64,000 nt of DNA, taken from positions 251,895 through 315,894 of the forward strand of contig CAJJDN010000064.1 of assembly GCA_905182985.1 (NCBI GenBank), in the 5' to 3' direction. The stretch is from Paramecium sonneborni (Eukaryota > Ciliophora > Oligohymenophorea > Peniculida > Parameciidae). A program made the translations under genes and the position numbers. The notes under the pieces were generated by a model. The model was not told the origin of the DNA. It saw nothing but the letters and a program-made list of their open reading frames with translations, and did no database searches. Shown here piece after piece: positions 47,234 to 61,200 of this stretch (position 1 is its first letter; each line of letters starts with the position of its first letter).

Positions 47234-47823
47234 TAATATATAAAATATATAAATGACTAATACTATCTAACATCATGAAAATGAAAATAGTCTTATGGAA
47301 AATATCCTAAATATAGTGAGATCTGAAATGAAAATAATAAAACGAAATAAGCTTACAAGATATTAATAAATTTAATGAGAAAATTTCAACAACTGAATTT
47401 GACACTATCTTAATTGATTTTTATATTGAGATTAAAAGGAAAAGTTATTCTCTAATATTATTAGTCTGTATAATAAAGAATTAGATAAAAAAGTCGGTTG
47501 GTTTAATCAGAAATGATTAGAGATGTTTGTAAAATTAATATTAAGCATAATTGATTTATATAAATATGATTTCTTAAGTTTAGGATTTGTATTAACTTAT
47601 TTACGACAAACTTGTAAATAAAGAATCTCTTGAGCCCTCCTTGCTCACTAGGCTACATACTTAGATCTTCTTGTATAATATGGAGAAAAACTTTGAATTG
47701 GAGGAATTTTATTATGATATTCTTAGAAAGCATATCAAGAATCATTATTCAATCTATCCTGAATAACTGGAAATACTAATTAATATTGTTTATTATCTTG
47801 GTATTTTCATTAACTAATAGTAA
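46898..47823. repeat. Direct repeat copy 1, 926 bp (assembly overlap)
   Basis: Matches 47825-48750 at offset 927, N at 47824 between them. Contains most of the small membrane-protein gene and the 5' part of the next gene. Unmerged contig overlap. Confidence 0.9.
47253..47823 (+). pseudogene. Duplicated 5' fragment of the helical protein gene (artefact)
   Basis: Same as 48180-48750 but cut by the gap. Not a separate gene. Confidence 0.8.
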
Positions 47824-47824
47824 N
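47824..47824. other. Single-N assembly gap
   Basis: One undetermined base between two identical 926-bp copies. Confidence 0.95.
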
Positions 47825-48750
47825 TTAAAAAGTAATGCTGCTATTATAATCTTTTTTTTAATTTTTTGGATATATGTTTCGGAATTTATCTAATTTTATT
47901 ACTATTTTATGGAGGAAAAATGTATTTTACACCAAAAGATTGTTTGATGGAAGCTCCGATTTTATTTTTTTTAGAAACATTTTTGTTGGTATACAGAGAT
48001 GAAAAATATATTAGGTAACAATAAAGATATGAATCATTTTATTTATAACGGAATCATTTATGCAATTTTGATTTTGCCATTTATATCATATTTACTCAAA
48101 CGATTTTAAAAATCATAATAAGTATATGATGAAAATTAAGATGAATTTTAAGATGCTTGATAATATATAAAATATATAAATGACTAATACTATCTAACAT
48201 CATGAAAATGAAAATAGTCTTATGGAAAATATCCTAAATATAGTGAGATCTGAAATGAAAATAATAAAACGAAATAAGCTTACAAGATATTAATAAATTT
48301 AATGAGAAAATTTCAACAACTGAATTTGACACTATCTTAATTGATTTTTATATTGAGATTAAAAGGAAAAGTTATTCTCTAATATTATTAGTCTGTATAA
48401 TAAAGAATTAGATAAAAAAGTCGGTTGGTTTAATCAGAAATGATTAGAGATGTTTGTAAAATTAATATTAAGCATAATTGATTTATATAAATATGATTTC
48501 TTAAGTTTAGGATTTGTATTAACTTATTTACGACAAACTTGTAAATAAAGAATCTCTTGAGCCCTCCTTGCTCACTAGGCTACATACTTAGATCTTCTTG
48601 TATAATATGGAGAAAAACTTTGAATTGGAGGAATTTTATTATGATATTCTTAGAAAGCATATCAAGAATCATTATTCAATCTATCCTGAATAACTGGAAA
48701 TACTAATTAATATTGTTTATTATCTTGGTATTTTCATTAACTAATAGTAA
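47825..48750. repeat. Direct repeat copy 2, 926 bp (assembly overlap)
   Basis: Second copy of 46898-47823, continuing into the complete downstream gene. It also repeats the 3' part of the small membrane-protein gene (to 48160). Confidence 0.9.
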
Positions 48751-49989
48751 CTATTTACAAAGGCATTTCAAATTATTAAAGAAAATTTAATTGATAATCA
48801 ACCAATCATTTAGAATTCATTATATTTGCACATCCTTTAAGCTTGTGGCTCTTAAAACATAGGTTTAAAACAAGGTCATTAATTTCTTAACATTGATATC
48901 AATAATGAATATTTTAAATCACGATTCCTTAAACCCTATATTGATTCAATAACCTAAAGAATACCAAAAGATAATATTATATAATTCATTAAGGATGAAT
49001 AATAAAATATCAAAAATCTTCATCCAGAATCAGAGGATTACATCATTTATGAATTAAAATTATTCATTATTTAGTAATAACTCAAAACTATCGATTTTCA
49101 AAATAATTCTTAAGAATTATACGACTTATTTTCTTTTCTTCAAATTGAAGATAAATATTAATACAATATTAAGCAAAAGCTTTCTAATATGATAGACAAA
49201 GATAATTCAATAAATCCTTTTTATTAATTAGCAATACAATATAAGAGTTTTCTTTTGCAATAACTTGATTTAGACTTTAATCAATTTTTTTCATTTTTTA
49301 AATTGCAATTAGATAATATTAGAAATTTTTATTAAAATTAAAAACATATGTTAATTGTATTAAATGAAACAATTGAAGAATATTTAATAAAGCATGATTG
49401 TTTACAATATTTTCTTGAAACTCTTGATGAAGATATTAGTTATTTTTCATAATGTATGATATCATCAATTGATCATTTTGTTAATTTAATGATGGAAATA
49501 TTATTTAAATTAGTATCCCCTTATAAGAACAATTTCAACTTTTTTCTATAAATTGCAAAGATAAATAAAATGTCTTAATACCATCATAAATTAGTAGATA
49601 AATTTAAATTAAAAGAATTAGAGAAATATTTTAGAATAGCTTAAAATTCTTAAAGACCTTTATATTTACCTTAACCAAAATTTATTTCCTAAAATGCAGA
49701 AATAATCTAAGACATTCCATTTTAATTATAAAAATATTTACCAAAAGAAGATAAAAAAAGATTCGAATTATCTGTTTATGGATATGCTGAAGTATTATAT
49801 AAAGAGAATTACAGACTGGTACTTAATACAAGACAATTGGTTTCTCTGTATCAATTGATAAACAATAATTTTAAATAGGTTGATGAAAATAGTTTGGTTC
49901 TATTTCAGAAAATAGGTTTAATAAATGCAAAAGCAAATATAAATAATGACTGGATACCAACTCATAAATGTTTGATATTATTTAATTGA
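48180..49989 (+). CDS. Helical protein of unknown function
   Basis: From ATG 48180 (the first in the coding-like start, MTNTIQHHENENSL) to TGA 49987-49989. The long part from about 48420 on is one open frame and clearly coding, with helical text such as LYNMEKNFELEEFYYDILRK, NIVYYLGIFINQ, NSLYLHILQACGSQ and FQIEDKYQ-like segments. It has no membrane span and no signal. The joins in the first 250 nt need one or two introns I could not place. The repeated helical pairs suggest an alpha-solenoid; a FASTK-like organellar RNA protein is possible but I see no RAP-domain signature. No family recognised. Confidence 0.65.
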
Positions 49990-50270
49990 GAGTTTAATAA
50001 TTATATACTAATTTCTTTGATTTCCTAAAAATATTCTAAAATTTGAAATATATTTTTAAAATTTAATATAAAGGTCTATATTAATTAAAGATTGAAAATA
50101 CATAATTGAAGATGATAGTCTAAGCTTAAGAGATTCTTTAATAGAACATCTACAATAAGAATCAAATAAAAATATAAAGTTATAATTAATAATCTTATTT
50201 TTGAAATTCCTAATTTTCTCTTAAATATTTATTTATTTTAGAATTATTGTTTTTCTTAATTATTCTTTAC
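49990..50270. other. Intergenic AT-rich stretch
   Basis: 281 nt upstream of the first giant LRR-like gene; no gene seen. Probably carries its promoter. Confidence 0.4.
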
Positions 50271-53200
50271 ATGCAGCCCAATGTATATATGAATGAAATT
50301 AGAAAAGATAAAGATTGGTTATCTACTTAAAGAAAAGAGATGCACGAAAAAAAAGAATTAAATAAATTACCTAATGGTGAATTCAAATTTAAACCACCTA
50401 AAACAATTGAAGATTAACTTGATGAATTATAAGTAGTCACAATTATAATTTTAGTTATAATGCCTAATTGGTCATTATGATAGGAAAATTAAGATAAAAG
50501 GATATAAAGGATCATTCAAATTGGAACATTGGAAAATGATTGAATTAAGATTAAGAGGAAACTTTTCAATATCATAAGTAAGATTCATTGATACTAAATT
50601 GGATAAAGAAAATTTAATGATATTACCTTTATGGTTTAGTTGGGTGAAAACTTAGAATTTGGTTATTGAATTATAACATAATGAATTGGATGACTAATGT
50701 GTTGAAGAATTCATTTTTTAAATATTTGAAAGAAATATAAATTTATAAAAAGTAAAACTAGGTTTCTTAATAATTAGATGTTTTTGATTAGCAATCCTGG
50801 AGTTTACAAAGGTTTTCTGCTTAGAAAATTGAAACATTATTTAATCAAAAAGTATGAAAATAATATGGATTTTTATTATCTATTGTTGAAAAATAAATCA
50901 AAATTATCTTTTGCAATAATAAAAATCTAAAGAAATTGGTAAGTTTAAAAAATCAGAGAAGAGAGAGAATTTGCGATGAAGAAAATTGATCAAACATTTT
51001 ATTTTAGTTTTAATTTATCAAATTGTTTTACATAAATTAACTGGAAAGGATTTGAACATCTAATAAGATGCACTTATAGTTTTGATAATTTAGAGTAAAT
51101 CTCATCTTTAGATATATCTGAGAATTATTTGGGTACTTAAAGTAGTTTTAATAATGCTTGTTAGAGTTTATCAACAGCTAAAGGATTAGTTACATTAAAA
51201 TTAAAAAAATAACCACTTTTTCATAATACTACAGCAATTTAATAATTGATAGGAGATAGATATGATCGATTAAGAATAAATCATTTAGATATATCAGATA
51301 ATTCAGATATATTTGAAAAAGCTTTTTAATTATTAGCTGATCAAATATTTCTTGAATGTAAATCAATCAATTTGAATTATTCATTAAATGAAAATAGTAG
51401 TACACTTTATAAATTATCTATCTTTACTTAAGCTTTTGAGAGGTAGAATAATTTATTTGAAGCTCAAGAAAAATTATCAAAATCCAATTTCGGTATAAAT
51501 GAATATATATTTTAGGAAAATATAAATATAAAAGTAAATTACAATCTTTAGATTTATCAAAGGTTGAAAATTTTAATAGATATGATTAAATTGAAGCTCT
51601 TTTAAAAACGATTGTTTTCTCTGAATACAGTAATGTTAGAACACACAGTATAGTATTTAATTTTATTTAGCTATATAAAATTTGGATGTTGGAAGAACTG
51701 AAATATATTGTAAAGCCTTGAATTCATTTTAATCGGAGTTCATATTTAAAAAATCAAAAATTCCTAAATATAAAGATTTTAAATTGAATTTAAAAAATTT
51801 AATTTACTTAGATTCATAATAAGAATATTCTATGAAAATTGATGTTTTAAAATAATTTTTTTTAGATTTTTTGTTTACTAAAGAAAAGTCACTTCTTGAA
51901 ATAGAAAGTTTTAAATTTATTAAAAGCTTTACAAAAAAAAATAGAAAAGAAGCTTTAAAATTGGCTGCAGCTTATGTTTTAGAAGCAGTACATAAAAATC
52001 CAAATTTAAAGTTTTCAATTAATAACTTGAAATTTTTTTAGGCTTAATTAGAATTAGATCTGTAAACATTTAAATGTTTTTTACTAATTCCTAATATAAA
52101 ATTAAGAGTTTTTAAATATTTTAAAGATTCCATGAAAGTATAATTTTCTTGTAATTTTTATAGGGTGAAGGCAATAATTATTTAATTGAATTGGAAAGTT
52201 TTCTTTTATCTTAACCATAATCATATGTCCATAGTTTATAAATTTTTAAATTGGATACTATAACAGGAATTTCTTTTGATGTAAGTAAATTGATCAAACT
52301 TTTAATATATTCTCCTAAACTTTAAATAAAAGAATTTCATTTTTATAAAATCAAATTAAGTAAGTTTAGTTTATCAGTCAGAGATTTAGATTTACATATT
52401 TAAAATTCTGTCGATCCTAATCGAATTATAGGATTAAGAAGTTTGAAATTTGGAGATTTTTAGGGGGAAGGAGAAGAAGAGTTTTTTAAATATATTGTTT
52501 TTAGTAAATTTGTTAGATTAAAAGAGTTGGCCTTAAAAACTATAGACTTTAATCAAATTATTTAAAATTTATAAACATAAATATTACCAAAGGATAAAAA
52601 TCCACTCGAAGAATTATAAAGTATAGAATTTGAGGATATTTATATATCATCAAAAGAAATATGGAATTAAATATCGAAAATATTTATATTTTAAAACAAA
52701 TAATTGGCTTCGCTTACCTTTAATTCTATAAATATTGATATTAATTTTACATTAGGTTTTACTTAATCAACAGTACAAAATATTTCATTAGCAAAAACTT
52801 AATAACTTCAATATGATTTTCTATTACATATTACTGAATTAAAGTTTATTGATTGTAATTTTAATAGTGATTTTTTATCATTCTTTTTTCCTATTGCTTA
52901 GATTTAAAACTTAGAAATTATCAAATGCAAAAATATTTAATAGTCTATGCTTAAGGTTCAAGAAAACTATATAGATGAAATTAATCAATTTGCTTTAAAA
53001 TAATTCACAATGAAGGATTGTACTTTTACAGATATGAATATTTTTGAATGGATGGTTAATTATGTTATTTTAAATTTTGATAGACAATAACTTGAAACTC
53101 TAAATCTAATAAATTGTGATTTAAATGATGAAATGATTATAATCATCTGCAAATAGCTTCAAAAAATTATTAGCAAAATATAAGAATTGAAAAGAATATT

Positions 53201-56200
53201 TTCCTTAAGATAAATAAATTTTTCTTAAAATGATAAAATTTAAGAATTATAATGGATTAATGTAAATATTATTATTATAATCTTAGCTATTTAATACTAT
53301 TTTGAATTAAAATCAAACAATGCAATATGAATTAATTGCTTAGGATTCTCTTCGAAAAGATTAAGTAAATGTTTAGATAAATGAAAATTTATTATTTATT
53401 GATTAAACGCTTTTGAATTTAAAATAAAAACTATACTACAATCATAGAATTTTTAAGCCTAACTTCCCAAAATAACTCAAGAAATTAGAAATTGATTTAG
53501 AATTAATCAATAAAATTAAAGCAATAAATAAAAATGGAAATTCATAATAATAAGAATTAAAAAGAAGCTTTTATTAAAGAATTGTGACTGGATTTATAAT
53601 TTATCCTGAAAGTTAATTAAAAAAATTAAAACTATCTAATGTGGATTTAGATCTGTTTATGTAATGTTGTAACATTAGTATTGAATTCTCACAAAAGTAT
53701 CTTGAATTATCTTTGATAAATACATATAAGCAATAATTTATAAATTTAGAATAAATTCATATAGTAAAAGTAACAACTCAAAGTAGAATAAGTATTGAAT
53801 AATTCTTTAGATTGTTTCTTTTTAATCACTAAATTAATTTAAAAAAATTATCAATTCATGGATTTAAAGAACAGTTTTTGCAAATATTCTTAAATCTAAG
53901 TGATAATCGATCAAATTATTTTCTTGAATAGATTTCATTTGAAGATTGTGAAGATAAATTAAATGAAAGCTAAACTACAAAATTTATTGAATAATTAATA
54001 GTTGGAAAATTGTTTCCAATAAAGAAAATAACTATTCCAAAAGGGATTATATTTGATTTTATAAAATAATTTGATTTAAACTCAGCAAATGATTGTAAGA
54101 TAGAGAAAATAAAATTATCAATAGAAGATAAGGGTAAAAATCACATGTCAACAATTCTGAAAATATTTTCTTTACTATTTTCTCAAGTTTCAAAATTATA
54201 AAGTTTAGAAATCACAACTTAAAATTCAGATAGTATATTTTAACACATTTATGAAAACTGTAAATCTGATAAACTAAAACTTAAAAGTCTAATAATTAAT
54301 AGTTCTCTCAGTGTTGATATGGATTTTTTTCATTTTATCTCTAAATCTGTTGAAACATTAACACTATTGAGAATATAAAAAGTAATTTATTTAAAATAAA
54401 ATGAAACAAATAACTTATTGTAATAAATCTACAAATAACCTTTATAAGGAAGCAAACTTGATCTAAACATTATTGAACATGAAGATACCTACTTTTTATA
54501 TTATAATTTAATTTTTAATGAAATGTTTGGATTTACTAATTTAATTTTGAGACATCCTCTAAGTTTTGAAAAGATGCAATTAAGCTATTCGATTTTTAAA
54601 ATCAAATATTTGAAATTAGATATGGGTATTAGTTATAACGAAAATATCTAATTGAATAATGATGCGTTAACTTTGATTTCATCTAAAATGATTTATAGTG
54701 AAGATAGTATTTTGGAAGAATTGGTCTTAATGAATTGTGATTTAAAAGTTCCAGCAATTAAAGCTATTGTAAGTCCTGCTTAAAAATTAAGAGATAGAAT
54801 CAGTTATACAAGTAGGCAAAAATCCTTTTATATGAGTATCAAAAGGATATGTATCTTATATTCATTTCATATAGGAGAAGAAGGAATGGAAATGTTATTT
54901 AATAATTTAATATATTTTGAATATGTGAATATTGAGAGAATAGAATTATAAGCAATAGAATTGAATGATAAAATTATCATTGAAATGATTAAACATGCAA
55001 ATGAATGGTTACATTTTTAAAAGAGAAATTAAAGATAATTTAGTAAGTTATTTCCTATTAGATACTTGGATATAGGAAAAAATGAATTGTTTTAGGATAA
55101 AGTAATATGGTAGAAATTTCTTAGAACTTTTGTATTTACTGATAAAACACCTTATTTATAAATCTTAAATTTTCATTAAATGGCATTGACTGATTCTATA
55201 GCAACTCATATTGGATATAATGCATAAAAATTTTTAAATTCTAAAGCTAAAAATTATCAATTTCCTTTAAAAAGATTAAATTTTTCAAAAAATTATTTTT
55301 TAACAGAAATTGGATGGAAGAATATTTTTAATAATTTTATTTTCCATCCAAAAGTATATTTAATTGAATTAAATTTGACTAGTACATAATTAGATACAGA
55401 TGAGAAATTGAATTCTATATTTTTAGCTGCATAAAAAAGAGCATAATTATAAAAAAACAAATAACTTCCTTTGCATACATTCTTATGTTATAATGTTAGA
55501 ATAAAAGATTAGATTGCTAAATATATTTCACCTAAACCTTTATAATATGAACCTCCTGAAGATTTACCTATAAAAATTGATTATAAAAGTTGGAGATTAG
55601 GTATTTTTGATGAATTACCAATTCATTTAGGAGATCAAGTTGAAGTATTAAATTAGATAATATATAACAGAAATGAATTAATAATTCCAAGTTAATTAGA
55701 TTTTTATGAAGGTTTTAAATTTTCTAAATTTCATTTAAGTTTTATAGAACACTATTTAAAAATAATTAATTAAATTTTTGGTGTAGATTAAAATGCAATT
55801 GAATTAACCTTTAATTTAGCAACACTTGATAGCTTTTCAAATTTATTCAGATACACAACCGAAAAACCAGCTAAACCATTTCCATATTATATGCTATTTT
55901 AAAGAGAAGCATATGTTTTTTTTAGTAAATCTTCAAATAAAATAAAAAAGATAAGTTTAGTTAAAGCAGAATCTTAATCTTTAGAAGAATTAAGTTAATT
56001 TGATGTCCTATAAATTTGGGAGAATATAAAACGTTTTAAATGTAATATAGATTAAATTTTAATGGAATATACTTTGAATGATGATTTGGTAGAAAAAATG
56101 CTTAAAAAAGGATATACTGAAAGAGATTTTATTTCATTATGTAGATTGATTCCACCATCAAATGTTAGAATATAAGGTTCATTAAGCATTTAAGCAATTA

Positions 56201-57724
56201 AAGGCTTATATTCTATTTTATATGAAACTTATTACTTTCAATATTCAGTTATTGATTATAAATTTGATAATTTCTTAAATATTGGTATTGGATATGGTTT
56301 GAGAGAAACTGCATATCGAAAAGCCGAAGGCAATTCTTGGTCTAATTTTTATAGAATGATGTAATATGGATTTTATGATATTTTTGTTAAGCCTACTCAG
56401 AAATATGTATTTGATGATTCAGTTATTATTTTAAATCAATATTTGTCAAAATAGAAATGGAATTTATTACTATTAGCTTTTACAAACTTTCTATTCTTTG
56501 GTTCAGCAATTATTGCTCCATTTTTCCTAATTGAATTTGCAACCAAAGAAAATGAGTAATAATGTTAAGTTACAAAAGGATATTAATAATATTATTTTTA
56601 TGGAGCTTTTGCATTAATTTCAGCTTTGATAGAAGGGCATTTATATTTTTCTATTTGTAATATAATTCCTGAATATATTACATCAATGGAACATGCAGTA
56701 TAATTTAATGAATAAGAGATTAAAATAACTGAATATAAAAATTCATTTAATTCAATTGAAACTAATAGAGTAAACTAAGGTGATGATAAATTATGTAAAA
56801 CACAATTCAAAGACAGATACAAAAAAAAAATAGAAAAGTCTTACAAATCTTTTTTATCAAAAATCAATAGAGTTGGTAAATCTAAATTTATTACTTAAAT
56901 TAATCGAATAATTTAATTTTCTATGTCTTAATTATTTAAGTTTGATCTTTTTGGTGATGTTACCTTTATTTTAGTACTTTAAAATTGTAATTATATTGAA
57001 TTATTTTATTTAACCTGTATAATTACTGCATTTACATAAGGAATTCATTTTATTTACTTTTTGTACCTTATTACAAAACGATTTTTTAAATCAAACAAAT
57101 CTATTTAATAATTATCATCCTAATTTATCAATGAATTCTATTCTATTGGATTTTAAGGAAGAAATTCTGCTTTATCGAATTTATTAGATTCAATAGCTCC
57201 GTTTAATGTTTCAGTCATTCCAAATAATTAATTAACTAGAACCATATTACCAAATTAAGCAGGAAAATCTATGAGTAATCTAGTCAAAGTATTTTAAACT
57301 ATTTTTATATTTAGGGCTACTTCGTTTAGTTTATATTTGAAGATCTACCTTAAATTGTAATATAGACTTATTTTACAGTTAATTAAGCATGGAAATAACA
57401 AGGAGAATTAGAATTCTTGACTTATCTAAGAATTGCTATCTCATTATTAACAGTTGTTACTTCCTTTATTAGGTAATTAATATATTATTATAATTTAGAT
57501 TTATGTCAATTAGACCTACAATTTTAGTCTAAGATGATTTTGATAGATTATCTGAAAAAAAGAAATTTAACTATAACAACATAAGAAAAGATTTATTATC
57601 GAATGAAAAAAAACAATTACTTCATTTTTCAGAATTTAGCTCATAACCTATAAATGAACAAAACGGACAAAACCCAGATGAAACTCATCCTTTACATTTA
57701 TAATAATCATATCAAGTTCCTTGA
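50271..57724 (+). CDS. Giant LRR-like multi-pass membrane protein (paralog 1)
   Basis: About 2,440 residues with several 22-28 nt introns (for example GTAGTCACAATT...TTTTAG near 50432 and GTAAAACTAGG...AATTAG near 50752). After a Lys-rich start and a KGYKGSFKLEHWKMIEL motif come many leucine-rich-repeat-like units, seen as recurring LxxLxLxxN/C phrases (LEQISSLDISENYLG, LRINHLDISDNSDI, LKRLNFSKNYF). The C-terminal quarter has hydrophobic spans at about 56455-56545 (LLLLAFTNFLFFGSAIIAPFF), 56600-56660 and 56955-57090. It ends in a polar cytosolic-type tail. LRRs bind other proteins; here the repeat block would sit on one side of a membrane. Function unknown. A second paralog follows on the same strand. 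Some exon joins were not checked. Confidence 0.78.
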
Positions 57725-58263
57725 ATCTATTTAAGTAATCATGATTTTTATTATTATTTATTATTCATTATACTCTCCAGTTATCAAACTTTTAATTTTA
57801 TATATTTCTTCATTTAAGATTTGCTGAGAAAATATATTATTATTTACCTCTTCTTATTTAAATTTAATAAATAATTGTTATTGATATTTTTATAATACAA
57901 TCTTAAAAAATAAATTCAGATTCTGAATTTCTAAATTGTTCAATTAGATAAATTGTAGATAAAAACACAATTAGAATGAAATCTTATTAAATCTTCTATA
58001 TAATTTAAATTAAATAGTTATTTTTTTTTGAATAGGATAGTAATATTGTTTTTAAGTAACATTATTGCTATTTAAATTCAATAATAGCAAACATTTATAA
58101 TTTTAAAGATATTTTAGAAAAATTGAAAAAAAACACAATTAAAATCTTTTTAATATATTTTGATAAAAATTTGATATGTCGGAAAAAATCAGAATATATA
58201 ATAATTAGTGACAGTTGCACGATATTAATTTATATTTGCCTATCTTCGTAATTGATTATTAAT
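57725..58263. other. Intergenic region between the two giant paralogs
   Basis: 539 nt, AT-rich. A short inverted repeat (TTGCTATT ... AATAGCAA, 58066-58092) can form a hairpin of unknown meaning. No gene seen. Promoter and 3' end signals of the flanking genes probably lie here. Confidence 0.4.
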
Positions 58264-61200
58264 TATGAATTTGGTATACAATTAATTGAATCAAGCTGCT
58301 CGAAATGAATTTCAAGCTTAAAAGTTAAGAAAAAGAACATCAATTCATTTTCAAAAAAACAATAGCATCAATTTAAGAAAATTAAAAGGAAAGTTTGTAT
58401 TTGAACCTATAAAAACAATTGTAGAATAACTAGATGATTTTTTTGTATTTATTATTTCAAACCTAATCTTAGTTGATGCTAAAAAAAAATGGATGGGATC
58501 GAAAAATAGGATTCAAAGGATATAAAGGAACTTTTAAAGTTGAACATTTGATAATGATTGAAACAAAATTAAGAGTATTACATCCATTAAGAGAATTAAC
58601 AATAGTAGATACATAAATTGATAAAGAACACTTAATAATATTGAGATAATGGGTTGCATGGCTTCAACCGAGTAAATTGACTCTAGAATTTTAGCAAAAT
58701 GAAATAGATAATGAAGATTTTGAAGAATTCATCTATCCTCTCTTTGAAAGAGAAATAGATATCAAGAGAGTAATTTAATTCTATAATTTAGCTCTATATT
58801 ATCAGCAATCCAGGAATATATAAAGGATAGTCACTAAAACAAATTAAAAATTATTTAAAAGAAAAATATTAAAAGCATGAGTATTATGAATATGAGTTAT
58901 TGTTGAATAAAGATTCTAAATCTATTGCTATAATAAAATTACAAAAACAATGGACAATATAAGAAAAGAATGATATAATCTAATAAGCAAGGATAAAGAT
59001 TGATCAAACATGTTTCTACGATTTTGATTTAGAAAAATGCTTTACAGAAAAAAATTATTAAGGTTTTGAACATTTAATTTAATTAACATACGATTTAGAT
59101 AATCTAGAATAAATATGTGGATTAAATGTGTCAGATAATTATCTTGGAACTCTTAATAGTTTTTAATAGACTTGCCAACATTTATCAACTGCAAAAGGAT
59201 TACTTGAACTAAAAATTCGATCTTAAAAATTATTAGATAATTCAACTATAGTAAACTCTTTAGTTGGGGATAGATATGATAAATTAAGACTAAATATCTT
59301 TGATATCTCAAAAAATAATTCAATTCTAGAGAAAACATTTTAAATTTTGTCAAATGAAATATTTTATTACTGTAAAGAAATTATATTTGATGCTGTTTTA
59401 ATATAACAATTAAGTACTATATTTAAATTTAGTATTTGGGTTGATGCAATTAAAAATAGAACTGATCAATTGAGAGAATAAAGTTAAAAAAGTAAGAATT
59501 TCTTTTATATTAGGTGGTAAATTACTTAAATACAACTTGAAAAGAATTGATTTAAAATCAGTTGAAAACTATAATCGACATGATTTGGTTTAAAAATTTG
59601 TTGAAAGCTTAATATTTACAGAGCATACAAATTTTAAAACATTAAGTATCCCATATATTATTTATTTTTTAAGCTATTTAAAATTGCGATATAGGTAGAT
59701 TGGAAGCCTGGACAAATTCATTTATAAAGTTTAAGGAACGCGTTTAAAAGGAATAATCATCAAATCCTTTGCTAAAAAATTACAAATTACCAATTAAAAA
59801 TATTATTATGCCAAAATAAACGTATCGGATGGAGCCATAATATATTACACGATTTTTTAATGAACTTTTTTTTACTAAAAAGGGTGGTATTTTGGAAACT
59901 GAAAGTTTCGTAATGGATAATTGTTTTAGATAAACTGGAAGAGAAGAGGGTTTTATAAAAGCTTGCGATGACATATTTCAAGCAATATAAAATAAGGAAG
60001 AATCATAAAAAAATATCGAATATTCAATAAGAAAAGTTAGATTTTTTGACACCTACTGTGACTTTCGTTTATCAATTTATTAATGCTTAATATTAACTGA
60101 AAACTTCAAATTGGAAGAATTAAGTGTTGAAAAGGAAGGGATGAAGGAAAAAGTTTCAGATTATAAAATAGCTACTCTTAATTATTTGAAAAAATAACCA
60201 CCAAACTTTATTCTTAGTTTAAATTCACTTTAATTTATAGATATATTTGATATGTCTTTTGAAATTTATGAATTCTTAGAGTTATTTCTTTATCATGATC
60301 AGCTTAGATTGAAGAAGTTATAATTATCAAATCTTGAATTCAATGAAAATAAAGATTATTAATAAACTTTTGAAAAAATTGTTAATAATAAAGACTAAGA
60401 GAAATATTAACTTTCAGTAAAAGAATTGTATTTAGGAAATCTAAAACAAGATACAGCTTAAATAAATTTTATTAAATATGTTATATTTTCGAAGTTTTAG
60501 AGAATAGAAAAATTAAGTTTAGTAAACATAAATTTTGATCAATTTACTGATTAGATTGATGAAATTTTATAAGAATCTAAAATTAGAAACCTAAATTAAA
60601 AATAAACTAATGAATAATAAATTAACGAGAATTAGATAAAAAATTATGAAGAGCAAAATAAAATTAATATAGAAATATATAATAAAAATAGTATTCAATA
60701 AAAAAATGTATTTTTAGAAAATGATAATTTAAATAACAGAAATTATTATATTTTCTAAAATTTAAAATACTTGCTTTTAAATGATATAATAATTACTACA
60801 TAAAAATTGTGGAGTATTTTATTAAAAGATATTATATTTAATAACCAGGTAAAATTGGAAGAGTTGATTTTATAAAAGCTCAATCTTGATGATAAATTTA
60901 TTTAAGCTTTAGAAGATGCTAGCAAACATTTAATAGATTTACAATTTAAAGAAAATCCAGAAACAGTAAAAGAAATCTTAGCTTTGAAAAAATTATCTAT
61001 TATTGAGTGTAAAACATAAAAAGATTTTTTGACTCCTTTTTTTATGCTAAGTACATTAACTGAACTGAAATTTAATACATGTGATGGATTTAATAAAGTT
61101 ATTTAGGATGCATAGGAAAAATTTAAATAGAATTAAAATTATCTACAATTTAATATTGTATCAATAGAAAGTTTTGTATTAGAAAAAACCATTTTAGAAG

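Noticed and set aside
58066..58092. Hairpin between the giant paralogs as a terminator or RNA gene
   Set aside because: The arms are only 8 nt and A/T-rich; such hairpins are expected by chance here and ciliate genes do not use this kind of terminator.
59780..59981. Minus-strand short ORFs inside the second giant paralog
   Set aside because: They are antisense to a long continuous coding frame and show no plausible protein composition.
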